A DNA stretch of 64,000 nt from UBA3789 sp963661295 (GCA_963661295.1 CAVLBI010000133.1:1-64000); one strand, 5' to 3'. Positions 27,001 to 36,675 are shown, counted from the stretch's first letter. Translations and numbers: made by a program. Notes: generated from the letters alone by a model not told the origin.

Positions 27001-27903
27001 ATGGATGAATTTAAAATAGGAGACGATATAGAAGAAAATCCAGGAGAATCTAAAATAAGAAATAGTAATAGTATTGTTCCAATAATAATAGTAATTGTAG
27101 CCGCAATTGTAATAGGTTTAACAGTATTCTTTATAAGTAATGCAATTCTAAATCCATCTAAAAAAGAACCGGACCAACCAACAGTAACAAAACTAGATCT
27201 TAAAGATGAAAATGTAGAAATACTATATAACTATGTTATATATGGAACTAATAATACAAGATATGATAAATTTATAAAAGAACAAAATGTCACAATAGAT
27301 TCATTTTCTAATTATGATAAATTTTATTATGCATTAATGTTTGTAGAAACTAGTGATATAACAGATAATAATAAAAAAGATGAAGCAGGAAACAAGATAT
27401 TTAGTATTCCAGAATCAAAAATAAAAACTTATATGAAAAGATTCTTTGGACCTAATATTAATTATTCAACTGATACTGAAATAACTTATGCTTTTAATTT
27501 CTCAAGTGGTGGTAAAAATATTGCTACTTTAACATATGATCCTACATCACAAGGTTTTAATATTGTATTTAAAGATACATCAAAGAAGAAAGATGAAAAT
27601 GTAGTAGAACCATATTATGCAAAACTATCAGATGCAACTCGGACATCAGATGGAACATTAACACTAAAAGAAAAAATAATATATACAGATATCAAAACTA
27701 ATGAAGATGGAACATATAATATAACAATTTATAAAGACTACAATCATACAGAACAAATTGATATAAAAGAAAACTATAGTCAAGAATTATTAAAAACATC
27801 ACCAATAACTATAGATGACTATTCAAATAAAGCATCAACAATAACATATACATTTAAAACATATAATAATACATATTATTTTGAAAGTAGCACAATAAGT
27901 TAA
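27001..27903 (+). CDS. Membrane-anchored extracellular protein, unknown
   Basis: A 300-residue protein with an acidic cytoplasmic N terminus of ~25 residues, one membrane helix (VPIIIVIVAAIVIGLTVFFI, about residues 26-46), and a long outer domain rich in Asn, Thr, Lys and Tyr. The outer part looks mostly beta-stranded. No known family was recognised. GAGGTGTAG is the ribosome site, with its own terminator-separated unit after ymfH. Confidence 0.7.
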   Translation: MDEFKIGDDIEENPGESKIRNSNSIVPIIIVIVAAIVIGLTVFFISNAILNPSKKEPDQPTVTKLDLKDENVEILYNYVIYGTNNTRYDKFIKEQNVTIDSFSNYDKFYYALMFVETSDITDNNKKDEAGNKIFSIPESKIKTYMKRFFGPNINYSTDTEITYAFNFSSGGKNIATLTYDPTSQGFNIVFKDTSKKKDENVVEPYYAKLSDATRTSDGTLTLKEKIIYTDIKTNEDGTYNITIYKDYNHTEQIDIKENYSQELLKTSPITIDDYSNKASTITYTFKTYNNTYYFESSTIS

Positions 27904-27929
27904 ATTCAGTTAAAAAAGAAGGAAAAATA

Positions 27930-28155
27930 ATGAAAGAAGTATTATATAATTAAAACTAATGCAAAATTTGATATGAATAATGCAAAACTAGATGACGGAG
28001 AAAGAGAAGGCAATTATACTGCGAAAACTATTCCTCTAAAAGACGTCGAACAAATTTTAATAGATAGTATTCCTGATAATCCAATAAATGAAGTAATTGT
28101 TGAAGAAATGTTAGATATTTTTAAAGAGTATAAAAAATTATCTACAAATAAATAA
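27930..28155 (+). pseudogene. Small frameshifted gene remnant
   Basis: An ATG at 27930 with ribosome site AAGAAGGAAAAA reads MKEVLYN and stops at 27951. One base over, the frame continues IKTNAKFDMNNAKLDDG to a stop at 28153, ending EEMLDIFKEYKKLSTNK. A single-base indel near 27946-27951 would join them into a ~75-residue soluble acidic protein. No family was recognised. The downstream part may still be made from ATG 27973, which has no ribosome site. Confidence 0.5.
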
Positions 28156-28212
28156 TAAAGATTGAAAAAATACTTTTGATGCTGTATTTTATATAAAAGG
28201 AGAGTGAAGAAA

Positions 28213-28797
28213 ATGAATAAAATATTAATAGCGACTAGAAACAAAGATAAATTTAAAATAGTATCTAAACTTTTAAAAACTAACTTATTTCCTGATGACA
28301 ACTTTTATAATATTTCCGATATAAATAAAGAAATAATAGATGATGTTGAAGTAGGTGATATAAATAATCGTTCCAAAAATAAAGCAGTTAATGTTTTTAA
28401 TCAGCTTGATGAAAATAATTATGATTTTATTATAGGAGTAGATGATGGTATAAAAATGAAAGGAAACTTAATTCCAAACGTAAAAGATTATATAAAAGAT
28501 ATTTTAGATGATAAATATTTATCAGCTGGAGAAATAGTTTATATAGTCAGATCATATACATTTATAAATAAAGATAACAAAATAAAAACCATTACAACTG
28601 AAATACCTTTTGAATATTCAAAGTTAGATCATGAGTATTCATTAGAAAAAAATTCTTATCCATTAAGTCATGTATTAAAACCACTTAATTTAGATGTTCC
28701 TGTATATAAACTAACAGATGATGAATCAAATGATTATTATTCATCTTATTCAAAAGATTCATATAATGAAATTAAAAAGTTTTTTAATATAAATTAA
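28213..28797 (+). CDS. Non-canonical purine NTP pyrophosphatase-like (HAM1/ITPase)
   Basis: A 194-residue protein whose N terminus, MNKILIATRNKDKFKIV, matches the substrate-binding loop of RdgB/HAM1 enzymes (TxNxxK) that hydrolyse dITP and XTP. Later motifs, the SDDSGL-type acidic site, are diverged: FIIGVDDGIKMKG stands at that place. The C-terminal half differs from housekeeping RdgB. So the fold is likely but activity is uncertain. ATG 28213 is used because AAAGGAGAGTGA is the ribosome site and contains the earlier GTG. Confidence 0.7.
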   Translation: MNKILIATRNKDKFKIVSKLLKTNLFPDDNFYNISDINKEIIDDVEVGDINNRSKNKAVNVFNQLDENNYDFIIGVDDGIKMKGNLIPNVKDYIKDILDDKYLSAGEIVYIVRSYTFINKDNKIKTITTEIPFEYSKLDHEYSLEKNSYPLSHVLKPLNLDVPVYKLTDDESNDYYSSYSKDSYNEIKKFFNIN

Positions 28798-28847
28798 TAA
28801 ATATTATAAAGTAAAGATAATCATATTAATAAGTGGTAATTATTTAT

Positions 28848-28880
28848 ATAGTCAATGTTGTTAAGCATTGACTATTTTTT
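28848..28880 (+). terminator. Terminator before lepA
   Basis: ATAGTCAATG pairs with CATTGACTAT, then a T run. Confidence 0.88.
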
Positions 28881-28905
28881 ATTATGTTTTTTCTAATATA
28901 AATTC

Positions 28906-28934
28906 TTCAATAAAATATTTAGATATGTTATAAT
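28906..28934 (+). promoter_or_regulatory. Probable lepA operon promoter
   Basis: TTCAAT (28906-28911), 17-base spacer, TATAAT (28929-28934), 39 bases before the lepA ATG. Confidence 0.5.
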
Positions 28935-28972
28935 ATATATGTTTAAAAGACCGATATAGAAAGGAATAGAAC

Positions 28973-30766
28973 ATGAAACAAGAGAACATAAGAAATTTTT
29001 GTATAATAGCTCATATAGATCATGGTAAAAGTACACTAGCAGATAGAATACTAGAACTAACAGGTGCAATAGATAAAAGAGAACTAAAAGATCAGATGTT
29101 AGACTCAATGGACTTAGAAAGAGAAAGAGGAATAACAATTAAGCTTAATGCTGTAAGTATAAATTATAAAAAATATAATGAAGAATACTTATTAAATTTA
29201 ATAGATACTCCAGGACATGTCGATTTCTCTTATGAAGTATCACGTTCTCTTGCAGCATGTGAAGGTGCATTACTAGTAGTAGATGCCTCTCAAGGAGTAG
29301 AAGCTCAAACACTAGCAAACCTATATCTTGCCCTAGATAACAATCTAACAATAATACCAGTTATCAATAAAATAGATTTACCTAGTGCAGATCCTGATAG
29401 AGTAATTGAAGAATTAGAAACAATTGGTTTTGATAAAGACGATATAGTTCTAACTAGTGCCAAAACGGGAGTAGGAGTAGATTCACTACTTGAAAAAATA
29501 ATAGAAAAAATACCAAGTCCAACAGGAGAGAATAAAAAGCCTTTAAAAGCACTTATTTTTGATAGTTTATTTGATTCATATCGTGGAGTAGTTACAAGTA
29601 TTAGAGTAGTTGATGGAACACTTAAAGTAGGCGACATCATGAAAATGATGGAAACAAATGCCTCATATGATGTAGTAGATTTAACAATAAACACTCCAAA
29701 AGAAAAGAAAATAAAAGAACTTACTGCTGGTGAAGTAGGTTATGTTTACGCATCAATTAAAAGTATAAGTGATGTTCATGTAGGAGACACAATTACCCTA
29801 GAAAATAATCCATCAACAGAAAGACTTCCTGGATATAAACCAATGAAACCTACAGTGTATTCTGGACTATTTCCAATAGAATCAAATAAATTTGAAGATT
29901 TAAGAGAAGCACTTTCTAAATTAAAATTAAATGATGCAGCATTAACATTTGAACCAGAAACATCAAAAGCCTTAGGATTTGGTTTTAGATGTGGGTTCTT
30001 AGGACTACTTCACATGGATATAGTAGAAGAGAGAATTGAAAGAGAATACGGAATTGATTTAATCGCAACATCTCCATCAGTTGTATATGAAGTAATATTA
30101 AATGATGACTCAAAAGTATTAATTGATAGTCCAACAAAGATGCCTAAAAAAGAAGCAATTAAAAAGACTTTAGAACCATATGTAAAAACAAGTATATTTA
30201 CACCTAGTGAATATATTGGTCCAATCATGGAACTATGCCAAGATAAAAGAGGAACATTCTTAAACATAGATTATCTTGATAAAGAAAGAGCAACAGTAAA
30301 CTATGAAATACCATTATCAGAAATAGTATATGATTTCTTTGATAAATTAAAAAGTTATACAAAAGGATATGCATCATTTGACTATGAAGTAATAGGGTAT
30401 AAAGAAAGTAACCTAGTAAAGATGGATATATTATTAAATGGAGAAATAGTTGATGCCTTAAGTGTAATAGTTCATAAAGATTTTGCATATCAAAGAGGAA
30501 AAATAGTAGTAGAAAAACTAAAAGAAATTATCCCACGTCAATTATTTGAAGTACCAATCCAAGCAAGCATAGGTGGACATGTAATCGCAAGAACAGACAT
30601 TAAAGCCTTAAGAAAAAATGTCCTTGCTAAATGTTATGGTGGAGACATTACAAGAAAGAAAAAATTATTAGAAAAGCAAAAAGAAGGAAAGAAAAGAATG
30701 AAACAAATAGGTAGTGTAGAAGTACCTCAAGAAGCATTCTTATCAATACTTTCTACAAAGGAGTAA
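28973..30766 (+). CDS. lepA: Elongation factor 4
   Basis: A ribosomal back-translocation GTPase. The 597-residue length is normal. GTPase motifs are AHIDHGKS (G1), RGITIK (G2), DTPGHVDF (G3), NKID (G4) and TSAKTG (G5). The C-terminal LepA-specific domain ends with GGDITRKKKLLEKQKEGKKRMKQIG. An AGAAAGGAATAG ribosome site precedes the ATG. It begins a unit with the SpoIIID-like gene (5 bases), hemW and an HD protein, all overlapping or nearly so. Confidence 0.97.
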   Translation: MKQENIRNFCIIAHIDHGKSTLADRILELTGAIDKRELKDQMLDSMDLERERGITIKLNAVSINYKKYNEEYLLNLIDTPGHVDFSYEVSRSLAACEGALLVVDASQGVEAQTLANLYLALDNNLTIIPVINKIDLPSADPDRVIEELETIGFDKDDIVLTSAKTGVGVDSLLEKIIEKIPSPTGENKKPLKALIFDSLFDSYRGVVTSIRVVDGTLKVGDIMKMMETNASYDVVDLTINTPKEKKIKELTAGEVGYVYASIKSISDVHVGDTITLENNPSTERLPGYKPMKPTVYSGLFPIESNKFEDLREALSKLKLNDAALTFEPETSKALGFGFRCGFLGLLHMDIVEERIEREYGIDLIATSPSVVYEVILNDDSKVLIDSPTKMPKKEAIKKTLEPYVKTSIFTPSEYIGPIMELCQDKRGTFLNIDYLDKERATVNYEIPLSEIVYDFFDKLKSYTKGYASFDYEVIGYKESNLVKMDILLNGEIVDALSVIVHKDFAYQRGKIVVEKLKEIIPRQLFEVPIQASIGGHVIARTDIKALRKNVLAKCYGGDITRKKKLLEKQKEGKKRMKQIGSVEVPQEAFLSILSTKE

Positions 30767-30771
30767 TATTT

Positions 30772-31425
30772 ATGGGTGAATATATAACAGAAGAAATAAT
30801 AATTCAAGAATATTTAAATAACTGGTTCACATATGAAGAATTAGCAGAATACTTATGTACTGATATAAATAAAATTAAATATACATTAGATAGTTACTGT
30901 GCTATGACAAAAGAATTAAATGCTAAAGTAAAACAACACAAACAGCATATAGAAAGTTACTATAGAGTAAAAGAAAATAATGAAGAAATCTATATATATC
31001 AAGCAAGTAAATATTATGCCGAAATAGCTAAATATATAATTGAAAATCATGCATCATTAAGACAAACAGCCAAAAAATTTGAACTAGGTAAAACAACAGT
31101 ATTTGACTATGTACATGAAAAGTTACCAAGCATATCAATAGTACTATATAAAGAAGTATTTAATGTTCTTATGGAGAATAAGTCATTCTCAACAAAAAAT
31201 AAACGAGTAGTAGAACAAGTACTAACATCATATGATTATTTAAAAGAAGGACATATAATAGAAGAAATAGCCCAGTTACAAAACATAGGTAGAAATGTAG
31301 TTCAAAGAAATTTAACAACGCGTCTTCAAAAAATAGATAAGAAAAAATATGAAGATGCAAAAGAAATATTAAGAGGAAATCAATTTAGTGGAATCAGTGA
31401 ACATAAATTCACAAAGCATAACTAA
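30772..31425 (+). CDS. SpoIIID-like HTH transcription regulator
   Basis: A 217-residue DNA-binding protein. Residues about 80-175 match the SpoIIID pattern: EIAKYIIENHASLRQTAKKF, LGKTTVFDYVHEKLP, and NKSFSTKNKR, the last corresponding to NKAERHIRGG in SpoIIID. A weaker HTH of the same kind lies near the N terminus (YEELAEYLCTDINKIKYTL). SpoIIID itself is ~90 residues, so this is a longer relative. It is encoded between lepA and hemW, and its end overlaps the hemW start by 38 bases. Role in sporulation is not implied by the sequence alone. Confidence 0.75.
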   Translation: MGEYITEEIIIQEYLNNWFTYEELAEYLCTDINKIKYTLDSYCAMTKELNAKVKQHKQHIESYYRVKENNEEIYIYQASKYYAEIAKYIIENHASLRQTAKKFELGKTTVFDYVHEKLPSISIVLYKEVFNVLMENKSFSTKNKRVVEQVLTSYDYLKEGHIIEEIAQLQNIGRNVVQRNLTTRLQKIDKKKYEDAKEILRGNQFSGISEHKFTKHN

Positions 31426-32518
31426 AAGCTGCTACATTCATATACCGTTTTGTAATAGAATATGCTCATACTGTGATTTTTGTAAAATATATTATAATAA
31501 AGACTTAGTAAAAAGATATTTAGATTCACTAAAAAAAGAAATAGAATTAAACTACAATCAAGAAGTATTAAATACTATTTATATAGGAGGAGGAACTCCA
31601 AGTTCCCTAGATATTGATGAATTAGAATATTTATTTAAGACGCTAAGTATATTAAAAAAAGATAAAAACATAGAATTCACTATAGAAGGAAACCTTGAAA
31701 GTACAACAAAAGAAAAATTAGACTTATATAAAAAATATGGAATAAATAGATTATCATTTGGAATAGAATCAATCAATAAAGATAATTTAAAATTTCTAGA
31801 AAGAAGTCTTGATAAAGAAAAAGTAAAAGAAGTACTAGACTATGCAAAACTAATTGGTATATCTAATATAAATGTAGATTTAATATATGCAATACCAAAT
31901 GAAACTAATGAAATACTAAAAAAAGATATAGAATATATTCTAAGTCTAAATGTTCCTCATATATCTACATATTCATTAATTATTGAAGATAATACTAAAT
32001 TAAAAATTAATAATGAAAAAAATATTGAAGAAGAAAAAGATTATGAAATGTATAAACTTATATGTAAGACTCTAAGAGATAATAACTATAATCATTATGA
32101 AATAAGTAACTTTTCAAAAGAAGGATATGAGTCAGTTCATAATACTTGTTACTGGAATAATGATAGATATTATGGATTTGGTCTAGGTGCAAGTTCATAT
32201 ATAAATAATATAAGAAGTACAAATACAAGATCAATTACAAAATACTTAAAAAATGACTACATATATGAACAAGAAACTCTTTCTAAAAAAGATGAAATGG
32301 AATATGAAGTAATATTAAATTTAAGAAAAAAAGAAGGAATAGACTTAAAAAAGTTTAAAGAAAAATATAATATAGATTTAATTAATATATATAATTATAA
32401 AGATTTATTAGAAAATAAATTATTATCATTATCTAGTAATACTCTTTCAATTACAGAAGATAAATGGTATATTAGTAATGAGATAATTGTAAAACTATTA
32501 GGATGTGAAGTAAAATGA
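31388..32518 (+). CDS. hemW: Radical SAM protein HemW (haem chaperone-like)
   Basis: A 376-residue radical SAM protein. The cluster motif is CNRICSYC (CxxxCxxC), followed by YIGGGTPS, the HemW/HemN signature, and LSFGIESIN. HemW lacks coproporphyrinogen oxidase activity and is thought to deliver haem; the extra Cys-rich N terminus of HemN is absent. The start is taken as GTG 31388, with AGAGG at 31371-31376. lepA-hemW linkage is common in Bacilli. The stop TGA overlaps the next ATG (ATGA). Confidence 0.92.
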   Translation: MESVNINSQSITKSCYIHIPFCNRICSYCDFCKIYYNKDLVKRYLDSLKKEIELNYNQEVLNTIYIGGGTPSSLDIDELEYLFKTLSILKKDKNIEFTIEGNLESTTKEKLDLYKKYGINRLSFGIESINKDNLKFLERSLDKEKVKEVLDYAKLIGISNINVDLIYAIPNETNEILKKDIEYILSLNVPHISTYSLIIEDNTKLKINNEKNIEEEKDYEMYKLICKTLRDNNYNHYEISNFSKEGYESVHNTCYWNNDRYYGFGLGASSYINNIRSTNTRSITKYLKNDYIYEQETLSKKDEMEYEVILNLRKKEGIDLKKFKEKYNIDLINIYNYKDLLENKLLSLSSNTLSITEDKWYISNEIIVKLLGCEVK

Positions 32519-33096
32519 ATATAGAAACAATGTTTGATAATGAAATAGGTTACATAAAAGATGAACAACTTAAATCATCAATGATTAAATTATTAAAACT
32601 TTTACCAGAATATTGGTTTGAAGTACCTGCATCATCTACAGGAAAATATCATCCAGAATATGCCTTAGGTGATGGAGGTTTATTAAGACACTCAAAAGCC
32701 GCAATGCGAATAGGCTATGAATTGTTATCAGACCCATCAATTGGAGAAAAATATACTGATCACGAAAAAGACTTAATGTTGATGTCACTACTTGTACATG
32801 ATGGATTAAAAAGTGGTAATCCAAAAGAAAAATATACAAGATTTGATCACCCAATTCTAATGGCTAATTATGTATTAGATCATCATGAAGAAATTGGTCT
32901 TTCAAAGGAAGACGCAACATTTTGTGCAGATGTTATTAAAACACATATGGGATATTGGACAACAGATTACAATGGTAATGAAGTCCTAGAAAAGCCAAAA
33001 ACAAAGTATCAAAACTTTGTTCATATGTGTGACTATCTAGCTAGTAGAAAATGTATTTTAGTTCCATTTGACAAAGATAACAAAATAAGTGTTTAA
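32515..33096 (+). CDS. HD-domain phosphohydrolase-like protein
   Basis: A 193-residue protein with the HD metal-binding order LRHSKAAM (H), LLVHDGLKSG (HD), a His pair in LDHHEE, IKTHMGYW (H) and MCDYLASRK (D). Such proteins usually hydrolyse nucleotide phosphates, but the substrate is not given by the sequence. It starts inside the hemW stop (ATGA), so translation is coupled. A strong terminator overlaps its stop. Confidence 0.82.
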   Translation: MNIETMFDNEIGYIKDEQLKSSMIKLLKLLPEYWFEVPASSTGKYHPEYALGDGGLLRHSKAAMRIGYELLSDPSIGEKYTDHEKDLMLMSLLVHDGLKSGNPKEKYTRFDHPILMANYVLDHHEEIGLSKEDATFCADVIKTHMGYWTTDYNGNEVLEKPKTKYQNFVHMCDYLASRKCILVPFDKDNKISV

Positions 33097-33109
33097 AACA
33101 CTTATTTTT
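33082..33109 (+). terminator. Terminator after the HD-domain gene
   Basis: AAAATAAGTGTTT pairs with AAACACTTATTTT; the stem contains the stop codon. Confidence 0.9.
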
Positions 33110-33162
33110 CATTGTCATAAATATAAATTTTTGATAATATTATAGTAAAGGAGACAATATAA

Positions 33163-33726
33163 ATGGCAAAAAAGAATAAGAAAAAACTTTCAAAAAAGAA
33201 ACAACTAGAATTAAAACAACAAAGAAAAGTAATATCTTATTGTCTAATTTTATGCCTTTTAGTACTCTTATTAACATATTTTATATTTTACAAAGATACC
33301 CTAAAAACAAGTGTTGATGAAGTAACTGCAAGTTATATTTCATTTAATAATTCCAAAACAACAGATATGTTAAAAATATCAAATCTATCTAAAATGAAAG
33401 ATGATAAGGGTAAAAGTATATTAAATCCAAGTACAAAGATGTTTGATGTTAATGGAAATATTAAAGAAAAATATGAAGTAGTAGTTTATGCTTTAGGTAA
33501 TAAAGCTGATGAATCATACGTAAAATTTACTTTATATGATGAAAATAACAATGAAATAAATTCAGGTATTTTAAATGATTCAAAAACTTCAGTAGATGGA
33601 GGAAAAGTAATATACCAATCATCAATTAAAAAAAATAACAAATTTAAACTAAATATGTGGTTATCAAAGAAATATCAAGGTAATACTAAAAATATATCAT
33701 ATGAAATAAAAATTAAACCTAGATAG
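33163..33726 (+). CDS. Membrane-anchored extracellular protein, unknown
   Basis: A 187-residue protein with a very basic cytoplasmic start (KKNKKKLSKKKQ), one membrane helix (about residues 24-45), and an outer domain of ~140 residues that looks beta-rich. The ribosome site AAAGGAGACA is strong. It is 11 bases ahead of tmk and probably co-transcribed with it. No family was recognised. Confidence 0.68.
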   Translation: MAKKNKKKLSKKKQLELKQQRKVISYCLILCLLVLLLTYFIFYKDTLKTSVDEVTASYISFNNSKTTDMLKISNLSKMKDDKGKSILNPSTKMFDVNGNIKEKYEVVVYALGNKADESYVKFTLYDENNNEINSGILNDSKTSVDGGKVIYQSSIKKNNKFKLNMWLSKKYQGNTKNISYEIKIKPR

Positions 33727-33737
33727 GAGTGACAAAT

Positions 33738-34418
33738 ATGCCCGGAAAAATAATTGTAATAGAAGGAACTGATTGTTCTGGTAAAGAAACACAATCTAAT
33801 CTTTTAGAAAAAAAGCTACAAAAGCAAGGAAAAAAATGTGTTAGATTTTCATTTCCTGATTATCAAGCTCCAACTGGAAAAATAGTAGGGGGACCATACC
33901 TTGGAAAACCAGAAATTGGACCAAGCTTATTTAAAGAAGGTGCCGTAAATGTAGATCCATACGTAGTATGTTTATACTATGCAGCTGATAGAAAGTATCA
34001 TTTACCAAAAATTCAAGAGTATTTAGAGAAAGACTATTATGTAATACTTGATCGCTATACAACATCAAACTTAGCTCATCAAGGAAGTAAGATTCATAAT
34101 AAAGAAGAAAGATTTAATATGTATCAATGGATTGATAAATTAGAATATTGGTTATTAGGACTACCAAAACCAGATAAAACAATATTCCTACATGTCCCAC
34201 TAGAAAATACACTAGAGTTAAGAAAAAACAGAAAATTTATTGATGAACACGAAAAATCTCCAGAATATTTAAAAAGAGCAGAAGAGTCATATTTAGAACT
34301 TGTAGAATTATACAACTGGGAAAAAATTGAATGTATAAAAGATGAAAAATTAAGAACAATAGAAGACATAAATGAAGAAATAATGGGAATTATTGAAAAA
34401 ATAGAAGAAAGTAAATAG
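33738..34418 (+). CDS. tmk: Thymidylate kinase
   Basis: Phosphorylates dTMP to dTDP. The 226-residue protein has the P-loop EGTDCSGKETQ, FSFPDYQAPTG for dTMP binding, LDRYTTSN (the DRY/H motif) and a LID-like stretch LRKNRKFIDEHE. The residue after the P-loop Lys is Glu, where most TMP kinases have Thr or Ser. ATG 33738 is used; the GTG at 33729 is part of TAGGAGTG. A terminator overlaps the stop. Confidence 0.88.
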   Translation: MPGKIIVIEGTDCSGKETQSNLLEKKLQKQGKKCVRFSFPDYQAPTGKIVGGPYLGKPEIGPSLFKEGAVNVDPYVVCLYYAADRKYHLPKIQEYLEKDYYVILDRYTTSNLAHQGSKIHNKEERFNMYQWIDKLEYWLLGLPKPDKTIFLHVPLENTLELRKNRKFIDEHEKSPEYLKRAEESYLELVELYNWEKIECIKDEKLRTIEDINEEIMGIIEKIEESK

Positions 34419-34431
34419 CTTTCTTTTTTTT
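34405..34431 (+). terminator. Terminator after tmk
   Basis: AAGAAAG, loop containing the stop, CTTTCTT and Ts. Confidence 0.85.
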
Positions 34432-34474
34432 ATTAAAAAAGTTAATAAAAAAAGAAGATATAATAATATATCTT

Positions 34475-36550
34475 CTATACCTTAGGAATTAATGGATTAT
34501 TATTAATCTTAGGTTGCCCGTTACTTATATTTTGATGAACTGTTGTAGTTGAATTTATAGAACTAAATTGTCCAGAATTATAATTGTAATTTGTATTTGA
34601 ATATGGTTTTGAAGTAGGAGGCGTTGTTGCTGTCGGAGCCGTTGTAGTTACAGTTGATGAAGTCACTGTTGGTGAAGTACTTTTTGCAGTAGGAATACTT
34701 AATATTGTTGGATTAGTACTCTGAGTTTTAGCAGGAATAGTACTTTGGACTGGTGTAGTATTTATTGTTGGTATAATAGGTTTTGCCTGAATTGGAGGAT
34801 TAGTAGTAATACTCTTCATAGCAGGAGCTGTTGTAGGAACACCAGCAGTACTTGGGGAAATAGGCGGCCTAATAACAGGCGCAGTAGGAATTGATGCTAC
34901 AACTCCAGAAGTATTAGTATTTGTCTTTACCTGACTATCATTTTGTACAATTTGTTTATTTTGAATATTATTATTTACATTACTAACAACATTACTTGAT
35001 TGAATAGGAGCATTAGTATTTGCAACACCTGGAATATTAACTGCTGGCACAGTTTTTTTAGGAGGCACATTTACAGAAGCTCCATTTGTCTCTGCACTAA
35101 TATTTTTATTATCACTTGAATAATTAAAATCACTAGCACTAAATACTGGACCTTTCATCATATTAGAAATGTTATTTTTATCATTCTTATCAACCTTAGT
35201 ATCAATTAACTCATCGCTTTCTTGCCAATCATCAGGATTGTTACTAGGTAAATTAGCAGTAACCTCTTTTAAGAAGTCACCAATTTCACTTTCATAAGTA
35301 TCATCATCTTCAGTTTCAATTTCAATATTTCTATAAACTTCCTCAAAAGAAGTTTTACCTTCAAGACACTTTATCAAGGCATCTTGTAACATCGTAATAG
35401 TTTTATTTGTATAAACCATTTTAGCTAACTCAGTTTTTTCAAGCTTTTCATTATTAAGAGCAGATCTTATTTCATCATCAAGTTCCAATACTTCATGGAA
35501 AGCAATTCTTCCATGATATCCACGTCTACAATGCTCACACCCCTTAGGATTAGCATCCCATATCATTGGAACATCTCTATGCATAAATCTCTTAAATACT
35601 TTTTTCTCATAAGGAGTAGTAGGTCTTTGAAACCTACAATCTGGACATAACATTTTCGCAAGTCTCTGAGAAATGATTCCAGTTAAAGCAGTAGATAGCA
35701 AATATCTTTCAACATTCATATCAAGTAAACGTTCAACTGTAGCTAAAGCATTATTTGTATGGATTGTAGATAAAACTAAGTGTCCAGTAATAGATGCACG
35801 TACAGCAATTTGAGCTGTTTCAGAATCACGAATTTCTCCGATAAGTATAATATTTGGATCCTGACGCAAAATGGAACGTAGTGCAGCAGCAAATGTCATA
35901 CCAATTTCTGAATTAACTTGAACCTGGTTTATTCCTTCAATATTCATTTCTATTGGGTCTTCAACAGTTATAATGTTTTTTTCAGGTTTATTAAGTCCTT
36001 GTAGAATAGAGTAAGTAGTAGTAGATTTACCAGAACCAGTAGCACCAGTAGTTAAAATAATACCATTAGGAATCTCCATCATTCTTTTAATCTTTTTTAA
36101 ATTTTCTGGATGGAAACCTAAAGAATCAATACCTTCACTACTTCTAGTATAATCCAAAATACGAATAACTATCTTTTCACCTTCATTTAATGGTAGAGAA
36201 GATACACGCATATCTAAATATGTTCCACCAAAGTCTCCCTTAATAGCTCCATCTTGTGGTAGACGTGATTCAGTAATATTCATGTTTGCAAGCAATTTAA
36301 GTCTTGTCGTCAAATTTTTCTCATAAGCTTTAGGAACAAAAGTATAGTCCTGGCAATCACCATCAATTCTGAATCTTACCATCATTCCATCTTCTCTAGG
36401 ATCGAAATGAATATCGGAAGCCTTATGATTAGATGCAGCAATAATTATATAGTCGGCAACTTGAGTAACAGGAGTCTTTGAAAAATCAAAAGAAACCATA
36501 AAGCTCTCAGTACCTTTTTGTACACGTTTTACGTCAAATTGTACCATCAT
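34475..36550 (-). CDS. Type IV pilus assembly ATPase (PilB/GspE type) with long tail
   Basis: A secretion ATPase that powers pilin assembly from the inner face of the membrane, 691 residues from the preferred start. N2-type domain, then Walker A GATGSGKST (~169), Asp box, Walker B ILIGEIRDSE (~235), and the four-Cys zinc site CPDC ... CEHC (302, 305, 338, 341). It lacks the N1/MshEN domain found in full-length PilB. After residue ~410 comes an acidic stretch and then ~230 residues of Thr/Pro/Ser/Asn-rich, probably disordered sequence, which I do not know from this family. Start ATG 36550 follows AAAAGGGG. The upstream region is shared with a divergent prepilin gene. Confidence 0.88.
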   Translation of the reverse strand: MMVQFDVKRVQKGTESFMVSFDFSKTPVTQVADYIIIAASNHKASDIHFDPREDGMMVRFRIDGDCQDYTFVPKAYEKNLTTRLKLLANMNITESRLPQDGAIKGDFGGTYLDMRVSSLPLNEGEKIVIRILDYTRSSEGIDSLGFHPENLKKIKRMMEIPNGIILTTGATGSGKSTTTYSILQGLNKPEKNIITVEDPIEMNIEGINQVQVNSEIGMTFAAALRSILRQDPNIILIGEIRDSETAQIAVRASITGHLVLSTIHTNNALATVERLLDMNVERYLLSTALTGIISQRLAKMLCPDCRFQRPTTPYEKKVFKRFMHRDVPMIWDANPKGCEHCRRGYHGRIAFHEVLELDDEIRSALNNEKLEKTELAKMVYTNKTITMLQDALIKCLEGKTSFEEVYRNIEIETEDDDTYESEIGDFLKEVTANLPSNNPDDWQESDELIDTKVDKNDKNNISNMMKGPVFSASDFNYSSDNKNISAETNGASVNVPPKKTVPAVNIPGVANTNAPIQSSNVVSNVNNNIQNKQIVQNDSQVKTNTNTSGVVASIPTAPVIRPPISPSTAGVPTTAPAMKSITTNPPIQAKPIIPTINTTPVQSTIPAKTQSTNPTILSIPTAKSTSPTVTSSTVTTTAPTATTPPTSKPYSNTNYNYNSGQFSSINSTTTVHQNISNGQPKINNNPLIPKV

Positions 36551-36675
36551 TCCAACCCCTTTTGTTGAATTCAATGATAAATACCATAATTAAAAAAGAT
36601 TAAAACTATGGCATTTTACTAAAATATATTATATAATAAATTCTAGATAATAGCAAGGAGAGTGACAAGGAAAAA

